A program made the translations under genes and the position numbers. From Streptomyces sp. NBC_01788 (GTDB lineage: Bacteria > Actinomycetota > Actinomycetes > Streptomycetales > Streptomycetaceae), in assembly GCF_035917575.1 (NCBI RefSeq), contig NZ_CP109090.1, forward strand, positions 1,240,001 to 1,304,000: a stretch of DNA of 64,000 nucleotides. Reading direction: 5' to 3'. Under the pieces are notes generated by a model that was not told where the DNA came from, did no database searches, and was given only the letters and a program-made list of their open reading frames with translations. Positions 32,919-42,183 of the stretch are shown here, piece after piece (position 1 is the stretch's first letter; each line of letters opens with the position of its first letter).

Positions 32919-34927
32919 TGCGCAGTCACCTGCCCCTTCGTCCGCGCCGCCTACGCGCGCCGGCGATCTCAGTGTCGCGGCAGGCACCGTTCGCCCCGTC
33001 GCGACGCCCGGCACGCTCCCCCGAGCTCTTCGAGCAGGGGGGACCCCCACTCACCGCACCGGCCGAAAGCCCAAGTACGCCCAGTACGAGGGCTTCCGGC
33101 CGGCACGCCGACAGCACGCACCGGACGCCGCTCCTTCACGGGCGAACACTGCCTGCCGCGACACTGTGCGCGCTGCTCGCCATGATCGCCGGGCTGCTGG
33201 CCGGCCCGCTCGCGGCGACCGCCGCCGCCGAGAGCTACACCCCGATCGCCGGAGCCGGCTCCACCTGGGCCGAGAACGCCGTCGACGAGTGGCGCCGCGC
33301 CGTCAACCAGTACGGCATGCGGATCAGCTACGCCGGCACCGGATCCTCCGACGGCCGCCGCCAGTTCCTCAGCGGCACGGTGGACTTCGCGGTCTCGGAC
33401 ATCCCGTTCCAGACCAACCCGACCGACGGCTCCGCCGCCGAGCGGCCGGGTGCCGGGTCGTACGCCTACATGCCGATCGTGGCCGGCGGCACCGTCTTCA
33501 TGTACCACCTGACGGTCAACGGCCAGCGGGTCACCAACCTCCGGCTCTCCGGCGACGTGGTCACCAAGATCTTCACCGGCGCCATCAAGTCCTGGGACGA
33601 CCCGGCGATCAAGGCCGACAACCCCGGTCTGCAGCTGCCCCACCGCCCCGTCGTCCCGGTGGTCCGCTCGGACGGTTCCGGCTCGACGGCCCAGTTCACC
33701 CTGTGGATGGCCAACCAGCACAAGGCCCTGTGGCAGGACTACTGCCGCAAGGTGGGACGCTCCGGCGCGTGCGGGCAGACCTCCTACTTCCCGACCGTCC
33801 CCGGCATGATCGCCCAGTCCGGTGACCTCGGTGTCGCCGCGTACGTGTCGCAGAGCTACGGCGAGGGCGCGATCGGCTACGTCAACTACTCGTACGCGCT
33901 CAACGCGCACTACCCGGTCGCCAAGGTCCTCAACCACGCCGGCTACTACACCGAACCGACCCCGCAGAACGTCGCCGTCTCGCTGCTCCAGGCGAGGATC
34001 AACACGAACAAGAGCTCGCCGGACTACCTCACCCAGCAGCTCGACGGCGTCTACAACGACCGGGACAAGCGCAACTACCCGCTCTCCAGCTACTCGTACA
34101 TGATCCTGCCGCTGAAGGTGCAGGGCACGTTCACCAAGGAGAAGGGCAAGACGCTCGGCGCGTTCTCCTACTACTTCATGTGCCAGGGCCAGCAGCAGGC
34201 ACCCCAACTCGGCTACTCGCCGCTGCCGATCAACCTCGTCCAGGCGGGCTTCGACCAGATCCGCCGGATCCCCGGTGTGCAGGCCCAGAACATCAACATC
34301 AAGGGCTGCAACAACCCGACCTTCACCGCCGACGGCCACAACAGGCTGGCGGAGACCGCGCCCTACCCGGCGGAGTGCGACAAGAAGGGCGCCACCGCCT
34401 GCACCACAGGCAGCGGCGGCGCCAAGTCCGGCGGTGGCTCCGGAAGTTCGGGCGGCACCTCGGGCGGATCCACCGGCGGCGGCACGAACGGCGGATCCAC
34501 CGGCGGTGGTTCGACGGGCGGCGGTTCGACCGGCGGTTCCACCGGGGGCGGTTCGGCGACCGGCGGCACGTCCGGCGGTGGCACGGGCGGCAGCGGTGGC
34601 GCGGGCGGCACGGGCGGCACCGGACCGGACGGCACCGGACAGCCCTCCGTCGACCCCGACACCGGGCAGACCCTCGCGCCCGGCGGCGCGCCCGGCGGCG
34701 GGGGCGAGGGCGGGGGCGCCACGGTCGCCGACGGCACCATCGCCCTGGCCCAGCCGGTCACGGTGGCCGGGCGTCCCGGCTGGACCGGCACCCAGACCCT
34801 GATGCTGATCACCGCCCTGCTGCTGCTCGGGCTCGTCCTGCTGCCCTCCGTCGTCTCCCGGGCGATCGCCGCCCGCAACGGCGGCCGCGACGGCCACAAC
34901 CGGTTCACGAACGGGGGCCCGCGATGA
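32918..34927 (+). CDS. PstS-like phosphate-binding protein with C-terminal membrane anchor
   Basis: 669 residues from ATG at 32918. An unusual ~75-residue polar stretch precedes the signal helix (TLCALLAMIAGLLAGPLAATAAA). The PBP-type phosphate-binding domain begins SYTPIAGAGSTWAENAVDEW and contains ISYAGTGSSDGRRQFLSGTVDFAVSD and VVPVVRSDGSGSTAQFTLW, the Ser/Gly loops that hold phosphate. After about residue 490 comes a Gly/Ser/Thr linker of roughly 90 residues, then a membrane helix (TLMLITALLLLGLVLLPSVV) and a basic tail. So it is tethered by a helix and not by lipid. Its last codons overlap the next gene. The true start could be later; the first 50 codons look intergenic-like. Confidence 0.85.
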   Translation: MRSHLPLRPRRLRAPAISVSRQAPFAPSRRPARSPELFEQGGPPLTAPAESPSTPSTRASGRHADSTHRTPLLHGRTLPAATLCALLAMIAGLLAGPLAATAAAESYTPIAGAGSTWAENAVDEWRRAVNQYGMRISYAGTGSSDGRRQFLSGTVDFAVSDIPFQTNPTDGSAAERPGAGSYAYMPIVAGGTVFMYHLTVNGQRVTNLRLSGDVVTKIFTGAIKSWDDPAIKADNPGLQLPHRPVVPVVRSDGSGSTAQFTLWMANQHKALWQDYCRKVGRSGACGQTSYFPTVPGMIAQSGDLGVAAYVSQSYGEGAIGYVNYSYALNAHYPVAKVLNHAGYYTEPTPQNVAVSLLQARINTNKSSPDYLTQQLDGVYNDRDKRNYPLSSYSYMILPLKVQGTFTKEKGKTLGAFSYYFMCQGQQQAPQLGYSPLPINLVQAGFDQIRRIPGVQAQNINIKGCNNPTFTADGHNRLAETAPYPAECDKKGATACTTGSGGAKSGGGSGSSGGTSGGSTGGGTNGGSTGGGSTGGGSTGGSTGGGSATGGTSGGGTGGSGGAGGTGGTGPDGTGQPSVDPDTGQTLAPGGAPGGGGEGGGATVADGTIALAQPVTVAGRPGWTGTQTLMLITALLLLGLVLLPSVVSRAIAARNGGRDGHNRFTNGGPR

Positions 34928-37629
34928 GCCGGGACACAAGAGGCAGGACGGCGCGCGTGCGCGGGCTGCTCCTGCGGCTGGTGGCCGGGGCCGCCGCCGG
35001 CGCCCTCGCGGGCCTCGGCGTGGCCCAGGCCGCCCAGCCCGCGACCGCCGCGAGCGGCGCGGCCGGCACCGCCTCCGCCGTGACGGTCTCCGGGCACGGC
35101 GAGTTCAAGGACATGAAGTTCACGGTCGCCCAGACCACCCACCTGACCAGCCAGGCGATCACCGTCTCCTGGACCGGCGGCGCCCCGACCACGTTCGCGG
35201 GCACCTGGTTCAACACCGACTTCGTGCAGATCATGCAGTGCTGGGGCGACGACGACGGCGCCGTCCCGGACAACCCCGGCCCGCCGCGCACCCAGTGCCA
35301 GTACGGCGCCTCGCCGACCACCGACCGCGGCAGCTGGCCGGGCAACGAGCGCGACGACACCCGCAAGGTCACCTACAGCGCCTCCCCCACCGGTTACGGC
35401 GAGGACGACCGGTACGGCGCGGGCGCTCCCCTGGGCCAGGGCGAGGTGCCCTTCAAGTCGGTCGACGGCACGGTGGTCACCACCAACACCCAGAACAACC
35501 CGTTCTACAACCGCAACACCACCAACGAGATCGACTTCGCCCGCACCGGCGCCGACGGCACCGGCCGCGAGTACTTCGAGGTCCAGACCGCCAACGAGGC
35601 ACCGCACCTGGGCTGCGGGGCCGAGGCCGGCAAGAAGGGCGCCGCCCGGCCGCGCTCCTGCTGGCTGGTGATCGTCCCGCAGGGCCACCTCGACCTCGAC
35701 GGCGAGCCGTACGCCGACAAGAGCATCGTCAACGCGGGCTCGCCCGTCTCCTCCACCAACTGGAAGAACCGCATCGCCGTCCCGCTGAGCTTCAACCCGG
35801 TCGGCAGCGGCTGCGCCCTCGGCTCCGACGAACGGCCCACCATGGGCAGCGAACTCGTCGCCGACGCCATGACGAGCTGGCAGACGGCCCTGTGCCCGAC
35901 CGGCACGGTCTACGGCTACACCAAGCTCGGTGAGCCCGACGCCCGCACCCGGCTCGCGGGCACCGGCTCCGCCGGACTGGCCTTCACCACCCGCGCACTG
36001 GGCGCCGACGAGGGCACCACCGCACCGTCCGGCCCCACGGCCTACGCTCCCGTCGCGCTCTCCGGGGCCGTGATCGGCTTCACCATCGAACGCAGGCCCA
36101 AGGCGGGGGCCCCGGACGACATCCGCGGGCTCGCCGGGACGAAGGTCGACTCCATCGACCTCACGCCCCGCCTGGTCGCCAAGCTGTTGACCGAGTCGTA
36201 CCGCAACTCCCCCTGGGGAGCGGTGCTCGGCGACCAGGTCGCCAAGGGCTACGACTGGGCGAGGAACAACCCGGCGGGTCTCGCGAGCGACCCCGAGTTC
36301 ATCTCCCTCAACCCGGAGTTCGAGCATCTGTCGGTCTCCGAGACCCCGGCCACCGACACCGATCTGCTCACTTCGCTCGGCCACTCGGACACGGCCCGCG
36401 CGCTGTGGCAGTGGATCCTGTCCGACAAGGACGCCCGCGGCTTCCTCGCGGGGACGGCCGACGACTGGGGCATGCGCGTCAACCCGTTCTACAGCACCGA
36501 CGCGCACCTGAACCCGACGGGCGTGGCCTACGAACCGACCCTGGCCGACGACTACCCCAAGAGCGACCCCTGGTGCACGATCCCGCCGGGCACCGGTGCC
36601 ACCGACAAGCAGTGCATGACCGACTTCCACCCCTACGTGTCCGACATGCACTCCGGAGCCCTGCACACCCGGCGCGCCGACACGCTGTGGAAGGCGACCT
36701 GGGACGCGCTGGCCAACCCGCCCGCGTACAAGAGCACCGGCCCGCAGACCGTCGGATCGCGGTTCGTGATCGCGGTCACCGACGCGGCCTCCGCCGAGCG
36801 CTACGGGCTGCAGACCGCCCGGCTGCGCAACGCCGCCGGCCGCTTCACCGCGCCCACCACGGCAGCCCTGACCGCCGCCGCCGCGAGCGCCGCCGGCAAG
36901 GGGGCGCCGGAGATCAGCCCGGCCCGGGCCACGGCCGAGGGCGCCTACCCGCTCGCCCAGCTCGTCTACGGCGCGGCACGACCTGGTGAGCTGGACGCCG
37001 CCGCCCGCAAGGACTACGCGGCCCTGCTGCGGTACGCGGTGGGCGACGGGCAGATCAGCGGCGCCGACCCGGGCCGGCTCCCGGCCGGTTACGCCCCGCT
37101 GTCCAAGGACCTGCGCACCCGCGCGCTGCAGGCCGCCGACACCCTCGAGCACTACACCAAGCCTTCGTCCCACGGCGGCGGCCCGGGAGGCGGCTCGACC
37201 GGAGGAAACGGGGGCTCCGTCTCGGGCGGCTCCGACTCGGGCGGCCTCGGCACGGGCGGCGGTTCGGGCTCCGGGGGCGTGTCGGGCGGCGGTGCGGCCG
37301 GGGGCGGCACCGGCTCCGGCGGGACCGGGCCGGACGGCGGGAAGGCGAGCCCGACGCCCAGCGGCGCGCCCTCCTACGACGGCGGCACGGCCGTCCGGAC
37401 CACGGCCTTCGGCACCACCCCGGACGACCCCGCGAACGCGCTGCGCTACGCCGTCCCGGTCGGCGCCGGAATCGGCGCCGCCGCCGCGGCGGGCGCGCCC
37501 TTCGCGGGCGGCAGCCGGCTGCGCCTCCCGCTGCGGGTGCCGCTTCCCGGTGGCCGCACGGTGACCGTCGTACCGGCGTTCACCCTGCCCGAACGGCTGC
37601 GGAGGTTGCTGCCGCCGGGCCGGGGCTGA
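34924..37629 (+). CDS. large secreted protein of the pst-like locus, 901 aa
   Basis: ATG at 34924 overlaps the preceding stop by four bases (ATGA). Signal peptide: LLLRLVAGAAAGALAGLGVAQAA. The body (about 50-760) has PBP-like segments (GAVIGFTIERRPKAG, LTPRLVAKLLTESYR, FISLNPEFEHLS, GSRFVIAVTDAASAERYG) and Cys residues that suggest disulfides (CGAEAGKKGAARPRSC, WCTIPPG...KQC). Then comes a Gly/Ser-rich linker and a last hydrophobic stretch (YAVPVGAGIGAAAAAGAPFAGG) before a basic tail. I recognise it only as a companion of phosphate-binding proteins in Streptomyces. It may help to capture or pass phosphate at the cell surface; this is inference. Confidence 0.75.
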   Translation: MSRDTRGRTARVRGLLLRLVAGAAAGALAGLGVAQAAQPATAASGAAGTASAVTVSGHGEFKDMKFTVAQTTHLTSQAITVSWTGGAPTTFAGTWFNTDFVQIMQCWGDDDGAVPDNPGPPRTQCQYGASPTTDRGSWPGNERDDTRKVTYSASPTGYGEDDRYGAGAPLGQGEVPFKSVDGTVVTTNTQNNPFYNRNTTNEIDFARTGADGTGREYFEVQTANEAPHLGCGAEAGKKGAARPRSCWLVIVPQGHLDLDGEPYADKSIVNAGSPVSSTNWKNRIAVPLSFNPVGSGCALGSDERPTMGSELVADAMTSWQTALCPTGTVYGYTKLGEPDARTRLAGTGSAGLAFTTRALGADEGTTAPSGPTAYAPVALSGAVIGFTIERRPKAGAPDDIRGLAGTKVDSIDLTPRLVAKLLTESYRNSPWGAVLGDQVAKGYDWARNNPAGLASDPEFISLNPEFEHLSVSETPATDTDLLTSLGHSDTARALWQWILSDKDARGFLAGTADDWGMRVNPFYSTDAHLNPTGVAYEPTLADDYPKSDPWCTIPPGTGATDKQCMTDFHPYVSDMHSGALHTRRADTLWKATWDALANPPAYKSTGPQTVGSRFVIAVTDAASAERYGLQTARLRNAAGRFTAPTTAALTAAAASAAGKGAPEISPARATAEGAYPLAQLVYGAARPGELDAAARKDYAALLRYAVGDGQISGADPGRLPAGYAPLSKDLRTRALQAADTLEHYTKPSSHGGGPGGGSTGGNGGSVSGGSDSGGLGTGGGSGSGGVSGGGAAGGGTGSGGTGPDGGKASPTPSGAPSYDGGTAVRTTAFGTTPDDPANALRYAVPVGAGIGAAAAAGAPFAGGSRLRLPLRVPLPGGRTVTVVPAFTLPERLRRLLPPGRG

Positions 37630-37675
37630 CCCTCCGACCGGAGCCGGGCCTTCCGGGGTCCGGCTCTCCACAGAC

Positions 37676-37712
37676 GACCGTCCGCCCCGAAAGGCAGTCG
37701 GGGCGGACGGTC
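37676..37712 (+). terminator. perfect 15-bp hairpin
   Basis: GACCGTCCGCCCCGA (37676-37690), loop of seven, and the exact complement TCGGGGCGGACGGTC (37698-37712). It lies 47 bases past the stop of the 901-residue protein gene and separates it from the second PstS-like gene. Confidence 0.88.
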
Positions 37713-37830
37713 CGCACCACCCTGCCAGATTTCCGGCGTGCTCTCGGCCGGCTCGACGCAGGGCACCCCCACGGCACCTCCCCCACACCCACCGCACAGC
37801 ACATCCACGCACACCGTCAGGAGACTCTCG

Positions 37831-39822
37831 ATGCGCAGAATGCGCTCTACGGCCGCCCTCGTCGCCGCCGCCGTGGTGACCGGTGGCCTCGCTCTGGCGA
37901 GCCCGGCGTCCGCCGATCCCACCCCCGCAGGGACGTTCCGCCAGCTCGTCGGCGTGGGCTCCGACACCACGCAGGACGTGCTCAACGCCCTCGCCGGTGA
38001 CGCCCCCCGCTACGCCGCCTCCGCCATCAAGTCGGAGGGCGGCGCGGGCATCGCCTCGTACGACGCGGTCGAGCCCGGCACGGGCTCCACCACCTCCAAG
38101 ATCCAGACCCGCACGGGCGGCCCGTCCTTCCTGCGCCCCAACGGCTCCGGCAAGGGCCGTCTGGCGCTGAGCATGTCGCTCACCGGCGACAAGTTCCCCG
38201 ACACCAACGGTGCCGCCATCAAGGGCCAGGTCGACTTCGCCCGTTCCTCCGGCGGCCCGAGCACCTCCGGCAGCGCGCTCACCTACATCCCCTTCGCCCG
38301 GGACGCCGTCGGCGTCGCGGTGCGCGGCTCGGCCCTGGACAGCCTCACGGTCGAGCAGCTGCACGACATCTACGCGGGCAACCTCAAGCAGGTGAACGGC
38401 CAGACCGTCCACCCGTACATCCCGCAGAACGGCTCCGGCACCCGCTCGTTCTTCCTCGGCACGATCGGTCTCAACGACTCGACGATCGACCCCAAGATCC
38501 CGACCGTCCAGGAGAACCAGGCCAACGACGCCATCACCGCCGACGGCGCGCTCGTCCCGTTCTCCGTGGGCAGCTGGATCGCCCAGATCAACGAGGTCGC
38601 CCCGGACCACAGCAGGGCCGCCGCCGCCCTCGGCGCCCACCTCGCCTCGGTGCAGCTGCCCGGCGACAAGGGCGTCACCAGCCCGGTGACGACCGTCAAC
38701 GGCAAGCTGGAGCCGGTCCGCGGCTACTACGAGAACGCCACCTTCGGCCGGGACGTCTACAACGTCGTGCCCAGCCGGGCGATCGACTCCACCAGCATCT
38801 TCTTCGACAAGGACCTCTACGACGTCTTTGTCACCGACAGCGGCCACACCGCGCAGATGGCCAGCGACAACTCGCAGAAGGTCATCGCCGACTTCGGCTT
38901 CATGAACGAGTCGTACAACGGCTCGGTCAACCCGGCCAAGCACGCCAAGTTCGGCGGTCTGGAGCAGTCGGGCGTCGACCTCAGCGCACCCGCCGCGCCG
39001 GCCCTCAAGGCCACCCCCAGCACCGGGAACCTCGCGCTGACCTGGACCGCCCCGGCCGCCCCGGGCCTGCCGGTCACCGACTACCGCGTCACGCTGACCC
39101 GCGCGGACGGCACCCTCGTGGCGGCCAAGGACGTCCCGGTCACGACCACCTCGTACACGTTCAGCGGTCTGGCCAGCGGCAAGTACACCGCCACGGTCGC
39201 CGCCGCCAACCTCAACGGCACCGGCACCCCGGCCGCCTGGACCGGCGACGTCAACGTCAAGTCGGCGAGCACCACGCAGGCGAGCGCCGCGGCGACCGCC
39301 TACGGCAAGGCGCCGAAGGTCGCGGTCACCGTCACCGGCCCGAAGGGCGTCGTCCCGACCGGCAAGGTCACGGTGAAGGAGGGCTCCACCACCCTCGGTA
39401 CCGGCACCCTCAACTCGTCCGGCAAGGTCTCCGTCGGCCTGTCGAACCACCTGAAGGTCGCGACCCACAAACTGACCGTCTCCTACGCCGGCGACAGCAA
39501 GCTCAACACGTCCTCGGCGACGGTCTCGCTGAAGGTCACCAAGGCGGCGCCGTCGGTCGCCGTCACCCGGCCCGCCTCGGTCAAGCACACCGACCGCGCC
39601 AAGGTCACCGCGAAGGTCACCGCGACCGGCACCACGCCGGCCGGCACCGTGCGCGTCTACGAGGGCTCCAAGGTGATCGCCACCGGCACGCTGAAGGCCG
39701 GCAAGGTCACCATCACCCTGCCGAAGCTGAGCCGCGGCAAGCACACGCTGCGCGCCTACTACGTGGGCTCCTCGACGGTGAACGCGAAGAACAGCGCGAA
39801 CTTCACCATCAAGTCCACCTGA
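37831..39822 (+). CDS. second PstS-like protein with FN3 and Ig-like (Big_3) repeats
   Basis: 663 residues, ATG at 37831 with AGGAG upstream. Signal peptide: TAALVAAAVVTGGLALASPASA. Residues about 35-400 are a PstS-type fold: LVGVGSDTTQDVLNALAGD, QVDFARSSGGPS, YIPFARDAVGVAVRGSAL and YIPQNGSGTRSFFLGTIGL. Then comes a fibronectin type III domain (PAAPALKATPSTGNLALTWTAP) and two bacterial Ig-like domains (VTVTGPKGVVPTGKVTVKEGS; VTATGTTPAGTVRVYEGS). No anchor is visible, so it is released or held by its repeats. It has its own terminators on both sides and may be separately expressed. Confidence 0.85.
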   Translation: MRRMRSTAALVAAAVVTGGLALASPASADPTPAGTFRQLVGVGSDTTQDVLNALAGDAPRYAASAIKSEGGAGIASYDAVEPGTGSTTSKIQTRTGGPSFLRPNGSGKGRLALSMSLTGDKFPDTNGAAIKGQVDFARSSGGPSTSGSALTYIPFARDAVGVAVRGSALDSLTVEQLHDIYAGNLKQVNGQTVHPYIPQNGSGTRSFFLGTIGLNDSTIDPKIPTVQENQANDAITADGALVPFSVGSWIAQINEVAPDHSRAAAALGAHLASVQLPGDKGVTSPVTTVNGKLEPVRGYYENATFGRDVYNVVPSRAIDSTSIFFDKDLYDVFVTDSGHTAQMASDNSQKVIADFGFMNESYNGSVNPAKHAKFGGLEQSGVDLSAPAAPALKATPSTGNLALTWTAPAAPGLPVTDYRVTLTRADGTLVAAKDVPVTTTSYTFSGLASGKYTATVAAANLNGTGTPAAWTGDVNVKSASTTQASAAATAYGKAPKVAVTVTGPKGVVPTGKVTVKEGSTTLGTGTLNSSGKVSVGLSNHLKVATHKLTVSYAGDSKLNTSSATVSLKVTKAAPSVAVTRPASVKHTDRAKVTAKVTATGTTPAGTVRVYEGSKVIATGTLKAGKVTITLPKLSRGKHTLRAYYVGSSTVNAKNSANFTIKST

Positions 39823-39829
39823 CCCCGCT

Positions 39830-39864
39830 GCCGGGGAGGCCGCCGCGACGGCGGCCTCCCCGGC
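39830..39864 (+). terminator. perfect 16-bp hairpin
   Basis: GCCGGGGAGGCCGCCG (39830-39845), loop CGA, and exact complement at 39849-39864. It begins eight bases after the stop of the second PstS-like gene. Confidence 0.9.
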
Positions 39865-39904
39865 GGTACGCAAACCCCACGAACCATGAAGGAGGCGGGC
39901 CGCC

Positions 39905-40813
39905 GTGACGGTCGCCGTACAGACCACGCCCGCACCGGCCCTGCTCCGGACCCGCGTCCGGAGCGTCCCGGCCGTCCGCCACATCGCCCGGGGCGCGCTG
40001 CTCAGCCTCGCCGCCCTGCTGCTCGGCATCACCGCTCAAGTGCTGTTCCTCAGCGGCGTCCAGGAACGGGCCGCCCAGCACACGGCGTACGACGAACTGC
40101 GCAACGCGCTCGCCCTGGGCACGGGCCCGGTCTCCCAGACCGACCAGCAGGGCAGGCTGCTGGCGCCCGGCACACCGGTCGCCCTGATCGACGTCCCCTC
40201 CCTGCGTCTGCGTCAGGTGGTCCTCGAGGGAACCGACTCCGCCGTCATGACCGACGGCCCCGGCCACCGTCGCGACACCCCGATGCCCGGGCAGGCCGGC
40301 ACCAGCGTGCTGATGGGGCGGGCAGCCGCCTACGGCGGCCCGTTCGGACGTCTGGCCGACCTCGCCGAGGGCGACAGGTTCACGGTGACGACCGGCCAGG
40401 GCGAGGCGAAGTACCGGGTCGTCGGCGTGCGGCGGGCCGGAGACCCGGCGCCCGCCCCGCTCGCCTCCGGCCAGGGCCGGCTGGTGCTGGCCACGGCCAC
40501 CGGTCCGGCCTACATGCCGGGCGGCATCCTGCGCGTCGACGCGGACCTGGTCTCCGCGCCCTTCGAGACCCCGGCGGCCGTGATCAGGCCCGGCACGCTG
40601 CCGGAGGCCGAGCAGCCGCTGGCCCGCCCCTCCGGGGTGCCGTGGCCGCTGGTGATGTGGCTCCAGGCCCTGCTGGTCGCGGCCGTCGCCGCGGTGTGGA
40701 CCTGGCACCGCTGGGGCCGTCACCAGACGTGGATCGTCTTCGCCCCGGTCGTCGCCCTGCTGGGGCTCCAGGTCGCCACCCGGACCACCGAACTGCTGCC
40801 CAACCTGACGTGA
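39905..40813 (+). CDS. sortase-fold protein lacking catalytic His and Cys
   Basis: 302 residues, GTG at 39905 with GGAGG upstream. An N-terminal membrane helix ([19 protein letters not shown]) is followed by a sortase-like domain: [40 protein letters not shown] and [33 protein letters not shown]. At the catalytic sites, where active sortases have GHR and TTC, this protein has MGRAAAYG (Arg139) and LVLATATGP (Ala198). Two C-terminal helices follow ([33 protein letters not shown]). It is therefore a pseudo-sortase, probably structural or binding. It sits between the phosphate-binding proteins and pstB and overlaps an alternative pstB start. Confidence 0.78.
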   Translation: MTVAVQTTPAPALLRTRVRSVPAVRHIARGALLSLAALLLGITAQVLFLSGVQERAAQHTAYDELRNALALGTGPVSQTDQQGRLLAPGTPVALIDVPSLRLRQVVLEGTDSAVMTDGPGHRRDTPMPGQAGTSVLMGRAAAYGGPFGRLADLAEGDRFTVTTGQGEAKYRVVGVRRAGDPAPAPLASGQGRLVLATATGPAYMPGGILRVDADLVSAPFETPAAVIRPGTLPEAEQPLARPSGVPWPLVMWLQALLVAAVAAVWTWHRWGRHQTWIVFAPVVALLGLQVATRTTELLPNLT

Positions 40814-40851
40814 CCGCTTCCCGAGCCCTGCCGCGAACCGAGGTACCCGCC

Positions 40852-41724
40852 GTGACCGACGCCACCGACTCCCTGACCGACACGGTCGTCCTGCCCCCCG
40901 TCACCACCGTCCCCGCCGCCCCGGACGGGCCGGACGGGCCGGCGTCCGCTCCCGCGACGCTCGAAGCCCGCGCGGTGTCGGCCTGGTTCGGCAGCCACCA
41001 GGTGCTGAGCCGGGTGTCCCTGACAATGCCCTCCGGCCGGGTCACCGCCCTGATCGGGCCCTCCGGCTGCGGCAAGTCGACGTTCCTGCGCACCCTCAAC
41101 CGCATGCACGAGCTGATCCCGGCCGCGGCCTTCTCGGGCGAGGTGCTCTTCGAGGGCGAGGACATCTACGCCCCCGAGCGGCGCCTGACCGACGCCCGGC
41201 GGCGCATCGGCATGGTCTTCCAGAAGCCCAACCCGTTCCCCGCCATGTCGATCTACGACAACGTGGTGGCCGGTCTGCGTCTGACGGGCACGCGCGCGAG
41301 CCGCCGCACGAAGGACGAGCTGGTCGAGGAGTCCCTCACCCGCGCCGGGCTGTGGAAGGAGGTCAGGGACCGCCTCCGCCAGCCGGGCGGCGCGCTGTCC
41401 GGCGGTCAGCAGCAGCGCCTGTGCATCGCCCGCGCACTGGCGGTACGCCCCCGGGTGCTCCTCATGGACGAACCGTGCTCGGCGCTCGACCCCACCTCCA
41501 CCCGCCGGGTCGAGGAGACGATCCAGGAACTCGCCGGCCAGGTGACGGTCGTGATCGTCACCCACAACATGCAGCAGGCGGCCCGCGTCTCCGACCAGTG
41601 CGCCTTCTTCCTCGCCGAGCAGGGCACCCCCGGGGGCATCGTCGAGCACGGCCCGACCGAGGACGTCTTCGGCACGCCGAAGGACCAGCGGACGGCGGAC
41701 TACGTGGCGGGCCGGTTCGGCTGA
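40852..41724 (+). CDS. pstB: phosphate ABC transporter ATPase, PstB-like
   Basis: 290 residues from GTG at 40852 (GAGG nine bases upstream). An in-frame GTG at 40810 that overlaps the previous stop (GTGA) is an alternative. Motifs: Walker [11 protein letters not shown]-loop [21 protein letters not shown], signature [16 protein letters not shown], Walker [14 protein letters not shown] and switch His [17 protein letters not shown] and LNRMHELI are PstB hallmarks. The protein is about 30 residues longer than usual at the N-terminus. It closes the pst-like locus; there is no phoU. Confidence 0.93.
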   Translation: MTDATDSLTDTVVLPPVTTVPAAPDGPDGPASAPATLEARAVSAWFGSHQVLSRVSLTMPSGRVTALIGPSGCGKSTFLRTLNRMHELIPAAAFSGEVLFEGEDIYAPERRLTDARRRIGMVFQKPNPFPAMSIYDNVVAGLRLTGTRASRRTKDELVEESLTRAGLWKEVRDRLRQPGGALSGGQQQRLCIARALAVRPRVLLMDEPCSALDPTSTRRVEETIQELAGQVTVVIVTHNMQQAARVSDQCAFFLAEQGTPGGIVEHGPTEDVFGTPKDQRTADYVAGRFG

Positions 41725-41764
41725 CGGACCCCCGGGGGGGCGGAATCCGCACGACCAATGCGTC

Positions 41765-41793
41765 CGGGCAGCGCGCGTTCGACGCGCTGCCCG
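41765..41793 (+). terminator. 11-bp hairpin after pstB
   Basis: CGGGCAGCGCG (41765-41775) and CGCGCTGCCCG (41783-41793) form a perfect stem with a seven-base loop, 40 bases after the pstB stop. Confidence 0.75.
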
Positions 41794-41838
41794 CGTGGGT
41801 CGTTGCGCGAACGCCGCCCCGGCATTGAGGTTGTCAGG

Positions 41839-42183
41839 ATGAAGACCCTGCTCGAGATCGTCCTGAAACCTTTCATCGGTGGTCTGCTCGTGGTGGGTTT
41901 CGCCCTGGTGGCGGAGGCCGTCCAGCCCAAGCGGCTGGCCGGGATCTTCGCGGCCGCGCCCTCGGTGGCGCTGGCAGGGCTGATCCTGACGGTGGTGTTC
42001 AAGGGCGACCTCGACGCGGCGACCGCGGCACGGGGCATGGTCGCCGGAGCGCTGGCGTTCACCGCCTACTGCCTCGTCGAGGTCCCGGCGCTCGGCAGGT
42101 TGGGAGCCATGCGCGGCTCCGCGGCGGCCCTTGTCGTGTGGTTCGCGACAGCGGCCGCCATCGCCTTCGCGGTGACGCCGTGA
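41839..42183 (+). CDS. DUF3147 family membrane protein, first of a pair
   Basis: 114 residues from ATG at 41839 (GAGG nine bases upstream). Four membrane helices: FIGGLLVVGFALVAEAV, LAGIFAAAPSVALAGLILTVVF, GMVAGALAFTAYCLVEVPAL and AAALVVWFATAAAIAFAV. The AGIFAAAPSVAL segment is typical of DUF3147, which usually occurs as adjacent pairs, as here. The last codons overlap the next gene by four bases (GTGA). Function unknown; the pair probably forms one complex. Confidence 0.78.
   Translation: MKTLLEIVLKPFIGGLLVVGFALVAEAVQPKRLAGIFAAAPSVALAGLILTVVFKGDLDAATAARGMVAGALAFTAYCLVEVPALGRLGAMRGSAAALVVWFATAAAIAFAVTP

Noticed and set aside
34363..40032. An 1889-codon open frame on the minus strand opposite the pst-like locus
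   Set aside because: Its translation is compositional repeat sequence typical of antisense frames; the plus strand has complete signal peptides, domains, overlaps and terminators.
39905..40813. Calling an active class E/F sortase
   Set aside because: The catalytic His and Cys positions are Arg and Ala, and no LPxTG-like sorting signal is seen in the neighbouring secreted proteins.
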